The notes below the pieces were generated by a model that was not told the origin of the DNA, did not search any database, and was given only the letters and a program-made list of their open reading frames with translations. A program made the translations under genes and the position numbers. A stretch of 64,000 nt of DNA from Mesaphorura yosii (Eukaryota > Arthropoda > Collembola > Poduromorpha > Tullbergiidae): assembly GCA_009869945.1 (NCBI GenBank), contig WIXG01000072.1, forward strand, positions 62,001 through 126,000, in the 5' to 3' direction. Shown piece after piece: positions 11,308-21,776 of this stretch. Position 1 is the stretch's first letter. The number at the start of each line of letters is the position of its first letter.

Positions 11308-12955
11308 TTAGTAGTGTCCGTAGCCTCCGCCGCCACCGACTCCTCCGTAGTGCTCTTGCCCGTATTGATTGCCATACTGGTTACCTCCATGATGCCCCTT
11401 TCCGTACGAGTGGTGATGGTTCTCGCTGCCTTTATTGCCGTGGTGCGCGTTGTGTGCGTGGTGTGCCTTTTGTCCATGTTGCGAGTTCTCGCCCTTGTCC
11501 GCGTTGGAGTAATGCCCGTTCTGGTAGTGGCCATCGTTTCCATGATTTTGATTATTATGGTGCGCATTGTGGTGCTGTCCATAGTATTTTTTCCCATGAT
11601 GATCATTGTGGTGCTGCCCGTAGTCGCCGTGCTTGGCATGATAGCCTGCAATTGCGTCATGGAGGAATCACTTCAACCTGAACTACTTCCCATGGTTGTG
11701 GTCACCGCTTTACTTACCATCATCGTGTGACTCATCGTAGAATTTGTGCTCCTTCTTGTACTCGTCCTGATTTCGAACAAATTGCGTCAGTCAACTTGGT
11801 CTCTCAGTGGCTTCAGTGACCAAATTCTTACCTTGTGATACACGTTGTGGTAGCCTGACGTTGAATGACCCTTCCGATGATACCCCTTTTTGCCGTATTT
11901 GGATCCCTGCGATGTAAAAGGAAATGTCATAATTTCTTGCATATGTACACTTCCTTCTGAAATCTAAAAATTGTCACGTGCTTTGTTCGCCTTGTGACCA
12001 TAAGACTTATTCCCGTAGTGTTGTCCGCCATTCTTGTGCCCCTTTGATTGGCCACCCGAATTACCGTAGTGACCTTTGAGGATATACTTAAATTGAACCA
12101 TCCGACACAGAATTCATGGGCAATAGAAAGTCTAACCTTTCTTATTCGCTTTGTTGTAATGCCCCGACCGCCCTTTCTTGTAGCCGTGATTACTGTGATG
12201 TCCTTCATTTCCTTTATGCCCTGTTTGGTGAATAACATGTGTTTAGGTGCGTGCTGGAGTCAAAAGATTCTCTGAATTATGTTAGTCAAACCTTGTGCCC
12301 CATGATGATTTGATCCATAAGAAGCGCCGTGCGCTTTGCCATGATGCCCCAACCCTCCGTAATGTGACCCATAGCTACAGTCAGTCGATTTAATTCAAAA
12401 TATGAACTCGGCAAATCAATGAATGCTGTCAGTTCAGACCAACCTGTCTCCATGGCCACCTCCGTGGTAACCTCCGCCATAGCCGCCGTACCCCGTCTCA
12501 GCCGTCTTTAGATCACCCGGGTCAGCCCTCGGTTCCCGGATGACTACTTTGAGTTGTGACTCCTCTTCAATCACTTCCACACTCGCGCTTCTGTTTCGCA
12601 GATGAAGCGGACTCTCAAAAGAGTCCGAGTAGCTTTCGTTCGTGGAGTCTTCGGAACTTTGAGTTCCACTGTCGTTGTTTATCACATTATTCTCCGCACT
12701 CTCGGCTGATGATACATCCAAATCCTGCTCCCGAGACACAAAATCTGTATCGAACGATTGTTTTCCAATTGTCCCGTTTCTGCCTCTCAGAATTGGAATT
12801 CGAACAGCATCATTTACTGATCGTCCAGCACTTGCACTCGCCGACTCGAGAATTCGGGGAATCAGCACCTGAATCTGCCCGTGAACTGCGACGAAATCCA
12901 AGAGCAGGGGCACACAAAGACAGCAGAACTTGAGAACTCGCATCATGCCCATCAT
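11308..12955 (-). CDS. Secreted acidic/His-Gly-rich cuticle-like protein, 7 exons (paralog of 4346-6691)
   Basis: Coding exons in order of translation are 12955-12444, 12374-12292, 12220-12137, 12073-11991, 11906-11832, 11766-11718 and 11645-11308, giving 407 residues. The ATG at 12955 follows a TATA box by about 160 nt and opens a signal peptide cut near AVHG/QIQV. Residues 30-150 are acidic and Ser/Asn-rich. The motif DLKTAETGYG, matching DLETAATGYG in the paralog, marks the switch to a Gly/His/Lys/Tyr/Asn-rich C-terminal half. That half has repeats such as HAHNAHHGNKG and GNQYGNQYGQEHYGG and ends VGGGGGYGHY. Exon 3 is 84 nt in both paralogs, and KGHSTSGYHNVYHK matches KGHSTSGFHNTYHK. This gene lacks the intron between the paralog's exons 4 and 5, but splits the paralog's exon 6 in three. 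The fourth exon needs a GC donor at 11990 to stay in frame. The role, extracellular structural protein, is inferred. Confidence 0.8.
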
Positions 12956-13112
12956 GCCGACTCGACAAACAATGCGGATTCTGGAACAGAAGTGAAATCG
13001 TTGTTTGTTCAGAACTCCGTTGCACCTGCAGCAAGCTTCTAGCAAATTCGATAATCTGCTTGGCACAAAATCTGGGAACTTAATAATAAACGTGGAACTT
13101 TGCTTCTGCATG

Positions 13113-13122
13113 TATTTATATA
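13113..13122 (-). promoter_or_regulatory. TATA box of minus-strand His/Gly-rich gene
   Basis: On the minus strand the sequence reads TATATAAATA. Transcription would start near 13085-13092. An ATG directly after the box at 13111 lies upstream of that start and so cannot be the translation start. Confidence 0.65.
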
Positions 13123-15674
13123 GCTGGGGACGAAATCCTGAGGGGAGTGGAGTCTACCCCTTTTGTCTTAGAATTTTGTGAGTGCGAAATAGGAAGTTTT
13201 GCATCGAACTTTATAAATTTAAACCTCAACGGCAGCGTTAACGCTCGTTTGCGTGAGTCATTATGTAATAATGATGGAATATTTTGAGGTAAAGCCGTAC
13301 CTGCCTATTCCCCAAGCAGTGAGTAGCCAGCGCAATTCTCTCGCTGCAGCGTCGGAGCGAGCGTAAGCAGCCATTAATCTGAGAAGGTTTTTGCGAATAT
13401 TATGCGTGAACCATAGGACGTTAGCGACAGAAATTCTAACAATGAACCTCTGAAGGTTCAATTGTTTGGTAATATTTACGCGATTAATTCAGAATCCATC
13501 AAGAGGAACCAGCGGCTGAGATCTCACTCTCATTTCTCAAAGCGAGGCTTAAAGCGAGCCATGAATGGCTTGAACATGAATGACATGGACGCTTTGGGTT
13601 GCAAACGTTCGTATTAGGTTCAGGCACAGTCGCTTGGCGCTGGCACGCGCGCCTCTGCTCGTAATGGCAGTACGCGAAAGGAATCACCCCAAAATTTGCA
13701 TAATTCACTTTTGGATTGATTGCGTCAGACCAGATGCACGCTTTGAAAAAATTGAACATGTGACTCGGCCCGTCTATAATCAATTGGAATAACAAGTAAT
13801 GTAAAAGTAAGTCCAACGGAAAATTAATTTGTTCGCACTATAGTCTGTGATATGCTGCAGTTAGTAGTCCATACCATGACATGCCCAGTCATATATCTGC
13901 AGTGGGCATTTGCATTCTGACGGGAGGCATCCATCCGTGCATGTGTGGCCAACCGATTTCCTTCTCATACTGCTTTCGCTGACACATATTCCCAAGTGAG
14001 ACACAGTTTCGTAACTCTTTGCCCTCTAAATGAGACCCATTGAACTGTGTGTCATGTCACAACTTCTAGCCCAAAGAGTGACTTAATACGCGACATTGCT
14101 CCCTTTGAAAGGAACTACACCACTCGGCTGCCCTTTTACACATTTTAAGTCTGCCAACATCAGAGGTTGACTGCTATTAGAGGAACCACATTGACTCTGA
14201 CTTGCAACATCCTAAGCGCAGTTGATCATCGACGCAAACCCACTTTCCGTTTCGAAAATACTGCCGTCACGATTAATAGCTGATACTCACCATTGCTTTG
14301 GTTAGGAACCAATAAAGCGTAGTTTCTGGGTCATGAAACTCCTTTTCTTTTGATGTGGAGGGCTTTCCGTTCTGCTTGAAGATTTCCTGCTAAAATATTC
14401 GACTACGGCGTGATCAATGCTTTTTAAGCTGTGTAATTCAATCAGACTCTCGACTAAGCAGCGGCTATTATGTGTAATAAAAATTCAATCTCACACAAAT
14501 GTGGCCAAGTTGCGGATTTCTTGTTGTCTAATTCAATAAAAGTGTGAAAAAGCCCAATGAAAGAGAGACCGCAAATTGTACAATTATTGCAAGATTATGC
14601 AATTTGTCATTATTCGAACAAGTCATGCAAACAAGCCATAAAACAGCTTCTGGGTCACAAAATTCGCTTCTTTTGATACCAGAATCAGGATTGTCCTCTT
14701 TATTGCGGATTTCCTAAATCATTTCGAGGGTTCAATGTGGAGTTTGATAAAGTTTAACGGTTTATTCGACCGAATGCTGGGAAATTATTACATCGTTATG
14801 CTCGGACAGGTGTGAGAAGTGCTGGACACTTCGCGTAAGCTCGGTGGACAAATTCAGGACTTTGGCAAATGGGAATTTCCTGGAATTAGTGATGAATCAC
14901 AATAAGGTGTGGTGTCTAGTTGATGATGCATTTTCGCATGATACCCCAATTTTGTGTTGTATCAGTTGTATGTGACAGATGAGATGAGTGTTACATAACT
15001 GAACCAGATCTTCATTTATGCGTCAACGTCAAGTCAGTGAACCACTATCGTCTACCTGTGTGCGTGTGCGTTCAGGTAAGCTAGGAAAGTAAGAAGGCAA
15101 TAATCATCTAATGGAATAGTGTGGCTCAATACAAATTACAGGTGAGTTCAGTGAGATGGAGTTTTTCAACGGATATGAGATTGTGAGAATGAGGCATCGC
15201 AGACCTTCTTCATGTACACACCTTGGATTCGAGCGCTGCATTGTTGCTCTTGCTAAACTGCTACGGGGCTTGAATTCACTCAAGAAGAAATTTTATTTTT
15301 GTCAACTTTGCGAAATAAAAGCCCGTAGTACTTAGTAACAAGAAAATTGCGAGTTGGAGCCTCTACTCTTCTGTTGCGCAACGAACACTAATACGTTCTC
15401 ACACCTTTCGTCATTGACAGCTACTCTTGGCTTCCTTATTTACAGTGTCTTAAATTTTTTAACTGTTACAAATTTGAGCACAGCCAGCTCCAGTGACTTT
15501 CGGCTGAACTCGGTAGCAAGATTCTCGACAAAGCAGTGACAACGTGACAAGTTGCATGCATATTTTGCGATGACAGTGGAACATTTGCACCTCCGTTCAC
15601 AATCTGCTTGTACTGAATACATTTGACTCGTGGTAAATAACTTTATACGGCACCAATCCACGCCAATTCCATAA
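13123..15674. other. Intergenic between divergent genes
   Basis: About 2.5 kb lies between the minus-strand His/Gly-rich gene and M6. Open frames are short and without recognisable content on either strand. The right part, roughly 15660-15780, is probably transcribed as the 5' UTR of M6. I see no tRNA, repeat array or mobile element. Confidence 0.45.
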
Positions 15675-15780
15675 TTGTGGCCCGTACATTCTGGGCAAAT
15701 TCGACCTTCAGTTGCAGTGCACGACGAAGAAGGAAATAGGAAACAGTCAAGAGTGAAATATTGGTTGGAACTCGTTCAAA

Positions 15781-16824
15781 ATGGGTATGTAACATTAGCC
15801 TCTTCTGACCTGCATGGATTTGAATTAAGTTATAAATGGTCTTTGCCAAACTTAGGTACAAATAACTGCATGACACGGATGCCGTACGCCACGCTCATCG
15901 CAACAATCATGTGCCTTGCTGGAGTTGGAATATTTTGCGGTTCGGTGTATCGTGGCTTGGCGTTTACGAGACTAATGTTTGCAGAAATATTCGACTGGCA
16001 AATCAACTGGCTAGAAACCGTGCAGCTGACTTTCGTGGTAATTGGCGCCTGCACGGGTGCGCTTGGATTTCTAATTTTGTTTGTTGGCTTCCTCGCAACT
16101 GGCGAAACACGGAAAACTGTCTACAAAGCTTGGCAGGCCAGAGTTGGTGGACGAATTTCATGCGCTGTGGTGAGTACGAATTGCTCCCTTCGATTCCAAC
16201 CATATGACTAGTACTTATTCGTGTTTATTTCGCATTTCAGTTCATGACAATTGCCTACATACTACAGATCATATATGTGGGCATGTTTGTCTTCTTAATT
16301 GTAATAACTGCCATGTTCTCAATGTTTTGGTCACTTTGCAATGACAAAGAACCGCCGTACAAAGAACACAACTGTGTGGATTTTGTCCAATTTGGTGAGT
16401 AGACTCACACATTGACAAGTATTCCGGACCATCTTTCACGTTTGTATGGAATCCCTTCTGTCATAGGTTATCTGTTCCCCAAAGGCACAGACGTCGATGT
16501 CCTAAAAATTTGTGAGCATGAAATGAAGCTGTTTTGCAAAGACTACGTCGAGCGAGCGGAAGCAATGTTCATTATCGGTTCAGTTTCCTGTGGACTCATC
16601 ATTTTCAGTTTGGTAAGGCAGGCGGCTATGTACTACAATTTCGCGTTCGTTAACTGCTAAACTAACAATTGATAAAATTCGTTTAGATTCATTATTTGAT
16701 GTGCCTATCAGCAAACTATGCCCACATCAAGGACCACGAAAAATTACACGAATTCCAAGAACTTCAATATTTTACTGCTGGTGAATCCGAAATGATGGCA
16801 CTTGCTGCGAAAGATAGGTACTGA
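15781..16824 (+). CDS. M6: Neuronal membrane glycoprotein M6 (PLP/DM20/M6 tetraspan family)
   Basis: Exons are 15781-15784, 15856-16169, 16241-16394, 16467-16612 and 16687-16824, giving 251 residues. The first coding exon holds only ATGG, spliced in phase to TNNCMTRMPYATLIATIMC, the conserved start of arthropod M6 and vertebrate GPM6A. Four membrane segments are visible: YATLIATIMCLAGVGIFCG, QLTFVVIGACTGALGFLILF, a third starting MTIAYILQIIYVGMFVFLIV, and AMFIIGSVSCGLIIFSL followed by IHYLMCLSANYAHIKDHEKL. The large outer loop has the paired cysteines of the family (SLC, HNC, KIC, LFC), and the inner loop has GETRKTVYKAW and GGRISC. M6 proteins act in the plasma membrane, linking it to the actin cytoskeleton, filopodia and tricellular junctions. 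The short end is RY-stop; a second, charged end at 17325-17385 is possible and is listed separately. Confidence 0.92.
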
Positions 16825-17283
16825 GACGTGCCTCTCCGCCCAAGACTTACGATACCTTAATACATGACCAAAATTCATCACTTAATTCTTATCACTTTCA
16901 CTTATCACCATCCATGACAGCTTTTTAAATAGTATTCAGGAAATCAAACCAAATGTTTGTGCGCATTTTATCAGTAGGGTTGTAGATGATCTTTTTATTT
17001 ATCGGTTGACATTTCAAGCAACGTGTGATATCGTGTAGATGAATGGGCAGCTTTTTGAAGCAGTATTCGGGTCACAAATTAGTTATTATGTTTTCTCGCC
17101 ACATTTTTGTATTAACATAGATTCGTATTAATTTATTAACGCTCGTCTTGTCACTATATTGGCATTTGACTATTACTACGATATTCTAGTATGTATTTTA
17201 TTTAGTTGACGAGATCAAAGTTTAATTGTTTTGTTAGGGTCACACCTGTCGTTTTGCATTATTTTTACTCATCAACATGTTTC

Positions 17284-17289
17284 AATAAA
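17284..17289 (+). terminator. Poly(A) signal for the short M6 transcript
   Basis: AATAAA lies 460 nt after the short M6 stop and just upstream of the candidate alternative last exon. It would serve the transcript that reads through the donor at 16818. Confidence 0.45.
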
Positions 17290-17324
17290 TATTTGTACAT
17301 ACTTCTACATAAAATTGTTTCCAG

Positions 17325-17385
17325 GCGAGAGAAAAGCACGAAGCGAGAAGAAAAATATTCTCGAAGAAACTCGATGAGGTTTTAA
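17325..17385 (+). CDS. Candidate alternative last coding exon of M6
   Basis: A strong acceptor (TTGTTTCCAG) precedes 17325. Joining it to the donor AG/GTACTG at 16817 keeps frame and replaces the last three codons, ending in REKSTKREEKYSRRNSMRF and a TAA. The product would be 269 residues. Vertebrate GPM6A also ends in a charged tail with a similar close, SKERLNAYT. A separate AATAAA at 17469-17474 could end this transcript. The exon is inferred from splice sites, phase and composition only. Confidence 0.5.
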
Positions 17386-17438
17386 CATTTCGATTGCAAG
17401 AGAATTTATGAGAACACGGGCACCAAACGCAGGAAACA

Positions 17439-17444
17439 TTTAAT
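17439..17444 (-). terminator. Poly(A) signal (ATTAAA) of PLK4
   Basis: On the minus strand ATTAAA lies 62 nt after the PLK4 stop. No AATAAA is nearer. It falls inside the 3' UTR of the longer M6 transcript. Confidence 0.4.
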
Positions 17445-17468
17445 ACAGAACAGAGTATTAGAGTACAT

Positions 17469-17474
17469 AATAAA
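17469..17474 (+). terminator. Poly(A) signal for the long M6 transcript
   Basis: AATAAA lies 83 nt after the stop of the alternative M6 exon and 33 nt short of the PLK4 stop codon on the other strand. Confidence 0.45.
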
Positions 17475-17506
17475 TTGCAGGGGAAAGCAAATCACTACTA
17501 ACTTCA

Positions 17507-20500
17507 TCAAGACGCGCATTTCAGAGCATCGATTATCGTAGGCAGTTCAGCTAGTTTTGAGCGAATTTGTGGGTCGACAGTGTCTTTCTGCTTGTGATGA
17601 AGAACTTTGCCCCCACTTGTCACAGATGTGATAGAGTCTGAGCTCACCAGAAGTCGACTTCCGTCTGGATAACTGATGTGAATTTCTCCATTTGCAAGTT
17701 GAGTGGCTGACCCAATTCCATTCAGCGAAACTTGCTTCAAGACTCGCCGGGACTTGCCCACACTTGTGCTGGCTACTGACGTCTCATAACCACGCATCTA
17801 AGAGAAAAAATATAGTAAGTAAAACCATGCTTTATGTGTGATAAGATTGCGGGTAGCTCACAGTTGGTATGTTGATTGCACATTGTGGAGATGTGTTCTC
17901 TTTGTCGCTGGTCGGGGAGGGAGATTGTTGTGTCTTCGCAAGTGGGAGAGGCCGTCGACCAACAATTATCGGAAAGCAAGCAGTTTCAGATGTCTCAGAG
18001 AGTTGTTCCATGCTTGCTTCTATATTTTGACAATGCTTTAGACACTTTAGAAAATGCTCCCACATCAATTGAGCACTGGGAGGTAATTTCTGGGGATCAT
18101 TTGACTCGAATACAAAAGATGATCCAGCTTTTTCGATCAACTTGACGATGGATTTCGATTTTGTAATTTTTCCACCTGTTAATACAAAATATACTAATTT
18201 CAGATTCGTCAATTCAGATGTTCATTGAGACTGTGATTGTACCTTCGTAAAAGCAAGCTTCAAAATCCGGGTCCGGGTCGTTCTCCATCAGGAAACATTT
18301 GGCTGCTGAACTGTAGAATGTTATCTTTGGCGTCCTACTTTTGACCAAGTCAACAAACTTTGATGCGTATGAGTATTTTTTCCAGTGCTTCTCAGGAATA
18401 TTTTCATAGCTGTACATCGAGTCAGTGCCTTCGCTTGGGAGATTCGGTGGATCAGCACCGATAGCCACTCCTCGTCCATTATTTGGCTGATAGATGACGA
18501 TCTGCTCAAGAAATACGTCCCGTAGTTAACGGCGACCCAGAATAAAGCAAAAATTGCTGTGTACGATTAAGGCACTTACTCTCATGCCATCAGGTGATAT
18601 TCTGATCACTTCTACCACTCTCTCTTGCCCATCCCTCGTTTTAACGAACTCCAGGCACACTTCATGGTTGCACATGATATTCACAATCACGCTTTTTGTC
18701 TTCTGTCGCACAGGTCGAAGCCTTGCTGAGTTCAACGGTGGTGTCGTAATTTTTGGTGCATGTGATTGTGAAGTAGGTTTCTTGGAATGGTTGGAGTAAT
18801 GGCCAGTCACAGATTTATGCTTGCTTGTGGATCTACCTAAGCTGACATTCCGCTGGTGGTGGCTGGGAGCTCGGTTTTCGTGGAATTCATGAGGTTCATG
18901 AGGAACTACTGGCATGTTACTCGGAAGGACGGGAAGAATTAAGTCCTGTGCTTGTACCAAGCGAGCAGGCTGACAAGGGCACGAGTCAATGTGTGAACAC
19001 TGGGTGCACACTTTCCAGACATGACTGCACATTTTATCCGCTAATTTATTGCTGCAACCGCTGTGGTAAGACTTTGGAGGTTCCAAACAATGAGAAGTTT
19101 GGATATTTTCACGTGAGTCGATTCCCCTGCTGGGTTCACTGCTGTAGTTAATTGGATAGCCCAACGAGCAATTTTCAAAATGAGAGTTTGGTATTTGTTC
19201 TTGGTATTCAGTATTCCCCGTATAGGACCCAAAGGGCGTCCGCAGAGCACTGTTTGGACTGCTGCAAGCGCTGTCCTTGCCCAGGAAGCGATGGCCACTT
19301 GACTTTTCGAAAGATGCGGATGATTTGGGTCGAAGAGTTTGACCTTTGCTTAAGTGTGGTCTAAATCCACTGGATGGACAGGAAGAAAGCGATGGCATGG
19401 AGCTCTGGTTGGAGCATGATACACCACTGTCACAACAACTCGACCTTCTTGAGACTGATTTCTCGGCGAAATGGTTTTTTGTCATGAAAGGGTGATTCAA
19501 TATTCCCGAAAGCTTGAGTCTGTCCTTTGGGTTCTTGCGGAGTAGGCTGTTGATCAAATCTCGGGCTTCAATTGAGAGGGAACTCGGTATTTTCACGTCA
19601 GACATCACAACTCGTGTGAGAGTGGATCGAACACCGTCGTCAGTGTCAAACGGAGGTCTTCCAACCAATAGAGTGTATAACATGACTCCAAGGCCCCACA
19701 CATCAGTTTCGAGTCCGTGCGCAGCTCGTGTGGCGATTTCTGGAGAAATGTAGTTTGGCGTTCCACACATGGTCAGGTGCTTCTCGTCAGCGCGTGCTAG
19801 TTGCGTTGCTAAGCCGAAGTCGGCAATTTTCTAAATTAAGATTACATACACAAGATTAAGATGAAGAAATTGCACTATGTTCAAATCGGCTCGGCAAAAC
19901 AGCAAATTCCCTAATTCGCCTAACCCAACTGCCACCCTGCAAATTATCTTAAGCCGACACGTGTCAGGTTGACCCAAAGTCTTTAGGTTAGGGATTATTT
20001 CAGGGTATATTAAACTTCAACGAAATAATCAATCCAAAATAATTTGCAGGGGCAGTTGGGTTGAAATTTTTGGTTTTGAGGCGCTACGATTACATTGCGG
20101 GGTGAATTGGTGAGATTGGTTATGTTAGATTCAGTTAGCCTAAGTGCCACTGACAACTAAGTTGACAGAGGGATTTACCATGCGAAACTGTAGTGGAAGT
20201 TACTACGCGTTGGCTAGTGGAGGCTACTACGTGAAAAGCGTGGAGGAGGTTACTAAATGATGGCTAGAGCGACTTCTGCCTTACTCCATCCTTCATATCG
20301 AATTTAATACACGCATGGTTTCGCTAACTCACCACATTGAAGTCCTTCGTTAGCAGAAGATTGGCTAATGTCAAGTCACGATGAGCAATACGATGAGAAT
20401 GAAGATATTGAATCCCTTCAACAACTTGTCGCATTATGTTGACAGCTGTAAAAGAGAAATATCAGGGATTATGTAATACTAAGCGACAATGCGTTAATAC

Positions 20501-21053
20501 AAACTACACGAAGTGAAGCAGAACAATACCTTCTTCCTCGGTTAAAACTAACTTGATGGTCTTCAAATAACGCTGAAATTCGCCGATGTGACAAAGCTCC
20601 AGGACCAGATAGACATGTGCTTCATCCTCGAAGAACGTTAGCAATTGTAGAATTGATGGATGCTTCAGTCTAATGTGGATGGACACTTCTTGCTTTACTC
20701 GACTAATCATTCCTGACTCCTTCATGAGCTTCTTGTCAATCTAAAGGGTAAAATGAATTTTAGGGTATTAAAGACCTAAGGCAATGTCAGAGTTTGCATT
20801 GATATCACCAATCCACAACTTACCATCTTGATTGCGACCTCCTGGCCCGTCCGACAACACCTGGCTCTGTACACCACAGCGAATCCACCTTTCCCCAACA
20901 TCTCATGGATTTCATATTGCTAGTGAGAAAAAATTAATCAATGAACGTGTTCCACAAATTTCCTTTCGTATCTAAGACACATTCTATTCCTCTCATTGAA
21001 GAAAATGTAGGATTTAATGGACTTACCTGGATACAGTCGCCGTAATTCGCCAT
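17507..21053 (-). CDS. PLK4: Serine/threonine-protein kinase PLK4 (SAK)
   Basis: Exons in translation order are 21053-21027, 20919-20824, 20740-20530, 20445-20333, 19830-18580, 18501-18243, 18175-17862 and 17797-17507, giving 853 residues. The kinase domain has [37 protein letters not shown], and [15 protein letters not shown] typical of PLK4. A DSGVSC motif follows the kinase domain, where family members carry the DSG degron read by Slimb/beta-TrCP. A Ser/His-rich linker leads to the tandem polo boxes ([57 protein letters not shown]). The C-terminal third polo box has [23 protein letters not shown]4 starts centriole duplication by recruiting and phosphorylating Ana2/STIL. The start matches the usual short N terminus ([13 protein letters not shown]). 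Length lies between Drosophila SAK (769) and human PLK4 (970). All residues needed for catalysis seem present. Confidence 0.95.
19922..20062. repeat. Short foldback (inverted repeat) in a PLK4 intron
   Basis: Inside the 502-nt intron 19831-20332, about 27 bases at 19922-19950 (core AACCCAACTGCC) are repeated in inverse orientation at 20038-20062 (core GGCAGTTGGGTT), with the outer CTGCAAATTAT also shared. About 87 bases separate the arms. This intron is the longest of the gene. It could be the remains of a small non-autonomous foldback element; no flanking duplication is certain. Confidence 0.5.
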
Positions 21054-21776
21054 GTTGATGTAGAACTGACAGCTGACACTTTTAAGTTCTGGCCTCACGT
21101 ATTTCGTTACCTTGCGATACAATCCTGGATCAGGTGGCGGCACATGTTTTTGTCACACACATTGCTTGCAGGAGGGATTTCTCTAAAGCAGGTTTTAGGT
21201 TCACTTTCAAATTAAACACTGTATGATGTCGCCAACACTCTATGTTTCTATCAGCATAATCAGCAATAACAAACTTCCTAATTTAATTTCTCAAACAGTT
21301 TATGAGATTAAGGGTTAAATTGAGCATTTGAAAAAGATTTTCGAAGTTTGCAGGAGCTGGAGGCCCGTTATGTTTATGCTCGACAGTCCTCCTCAGCCCG
21401 CCTTTGTTCGAGGGTGTAAAACCTTGCATCCAGAGTGCAAGCATGCGACATGAGGCGCCTCGGTTTCCTTTAAACCACATGTGTACATTGCTATGAGTAC
21501 TGATTTTATTACGGTTTTTGGACATTTAGATAAGTTCTTTTATCCAAAGAACGTATCATTTAGTGTGGTTAAGCCATTACTAAAATATTTACCCTTACCC
21601 AGTGGCAAATCAAATATCTTAAAAGTATTAAATTAACTTTCAAGTGACTGAAGAACTGATTTCGACGCGTAAGTCCTGAAGTTTTTACTATTACTGCATG
21701 AAATTGGATTTTCGGAACATTGATTCCTTTAATCTTACATTGTTGACTGAAATCGGTGCTTAATTTAGAGATCAAG
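21054..21776. promoter_or_regulatory. Shared divergent promoter region, PLK4 and PMPCA
   Basis: The start codons of PLK4 (minus) and PMPCA (plus) are 723 bases apart and head to head. Neither side shows a TATA box at a plausible place, as expected for housekeeping genes. An 80-codon minus-strand frame at 21283-21525 begins with ATG but has no recognised content. Confidence 0.5.

Noticed and set aside
11269-11730. A 153-codon + strand frame that looks like a multi-pass membrane protein rich in Val, Ile and Met
   Set aside because: It is the reverse complement of the His/Asn/Gly-rich exon of the minus-strand gene; CAC and CAT codons read backwards as GTG and ATG. It has no splice or promoter support.
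15675-16211. An extended upstream frame in front of M6
   Set aside because: The upstream part crosses the first intron in the wrong frame. The spliced ATGG exon gives the conserved M6 start instead.
21283-21525. An 80-codon minus-strand frame between PLK4 and PMPCA
   Set aside because: It starts with ATG but matches nothing I know and sits in the divergent promoter. Left as a chance frame.
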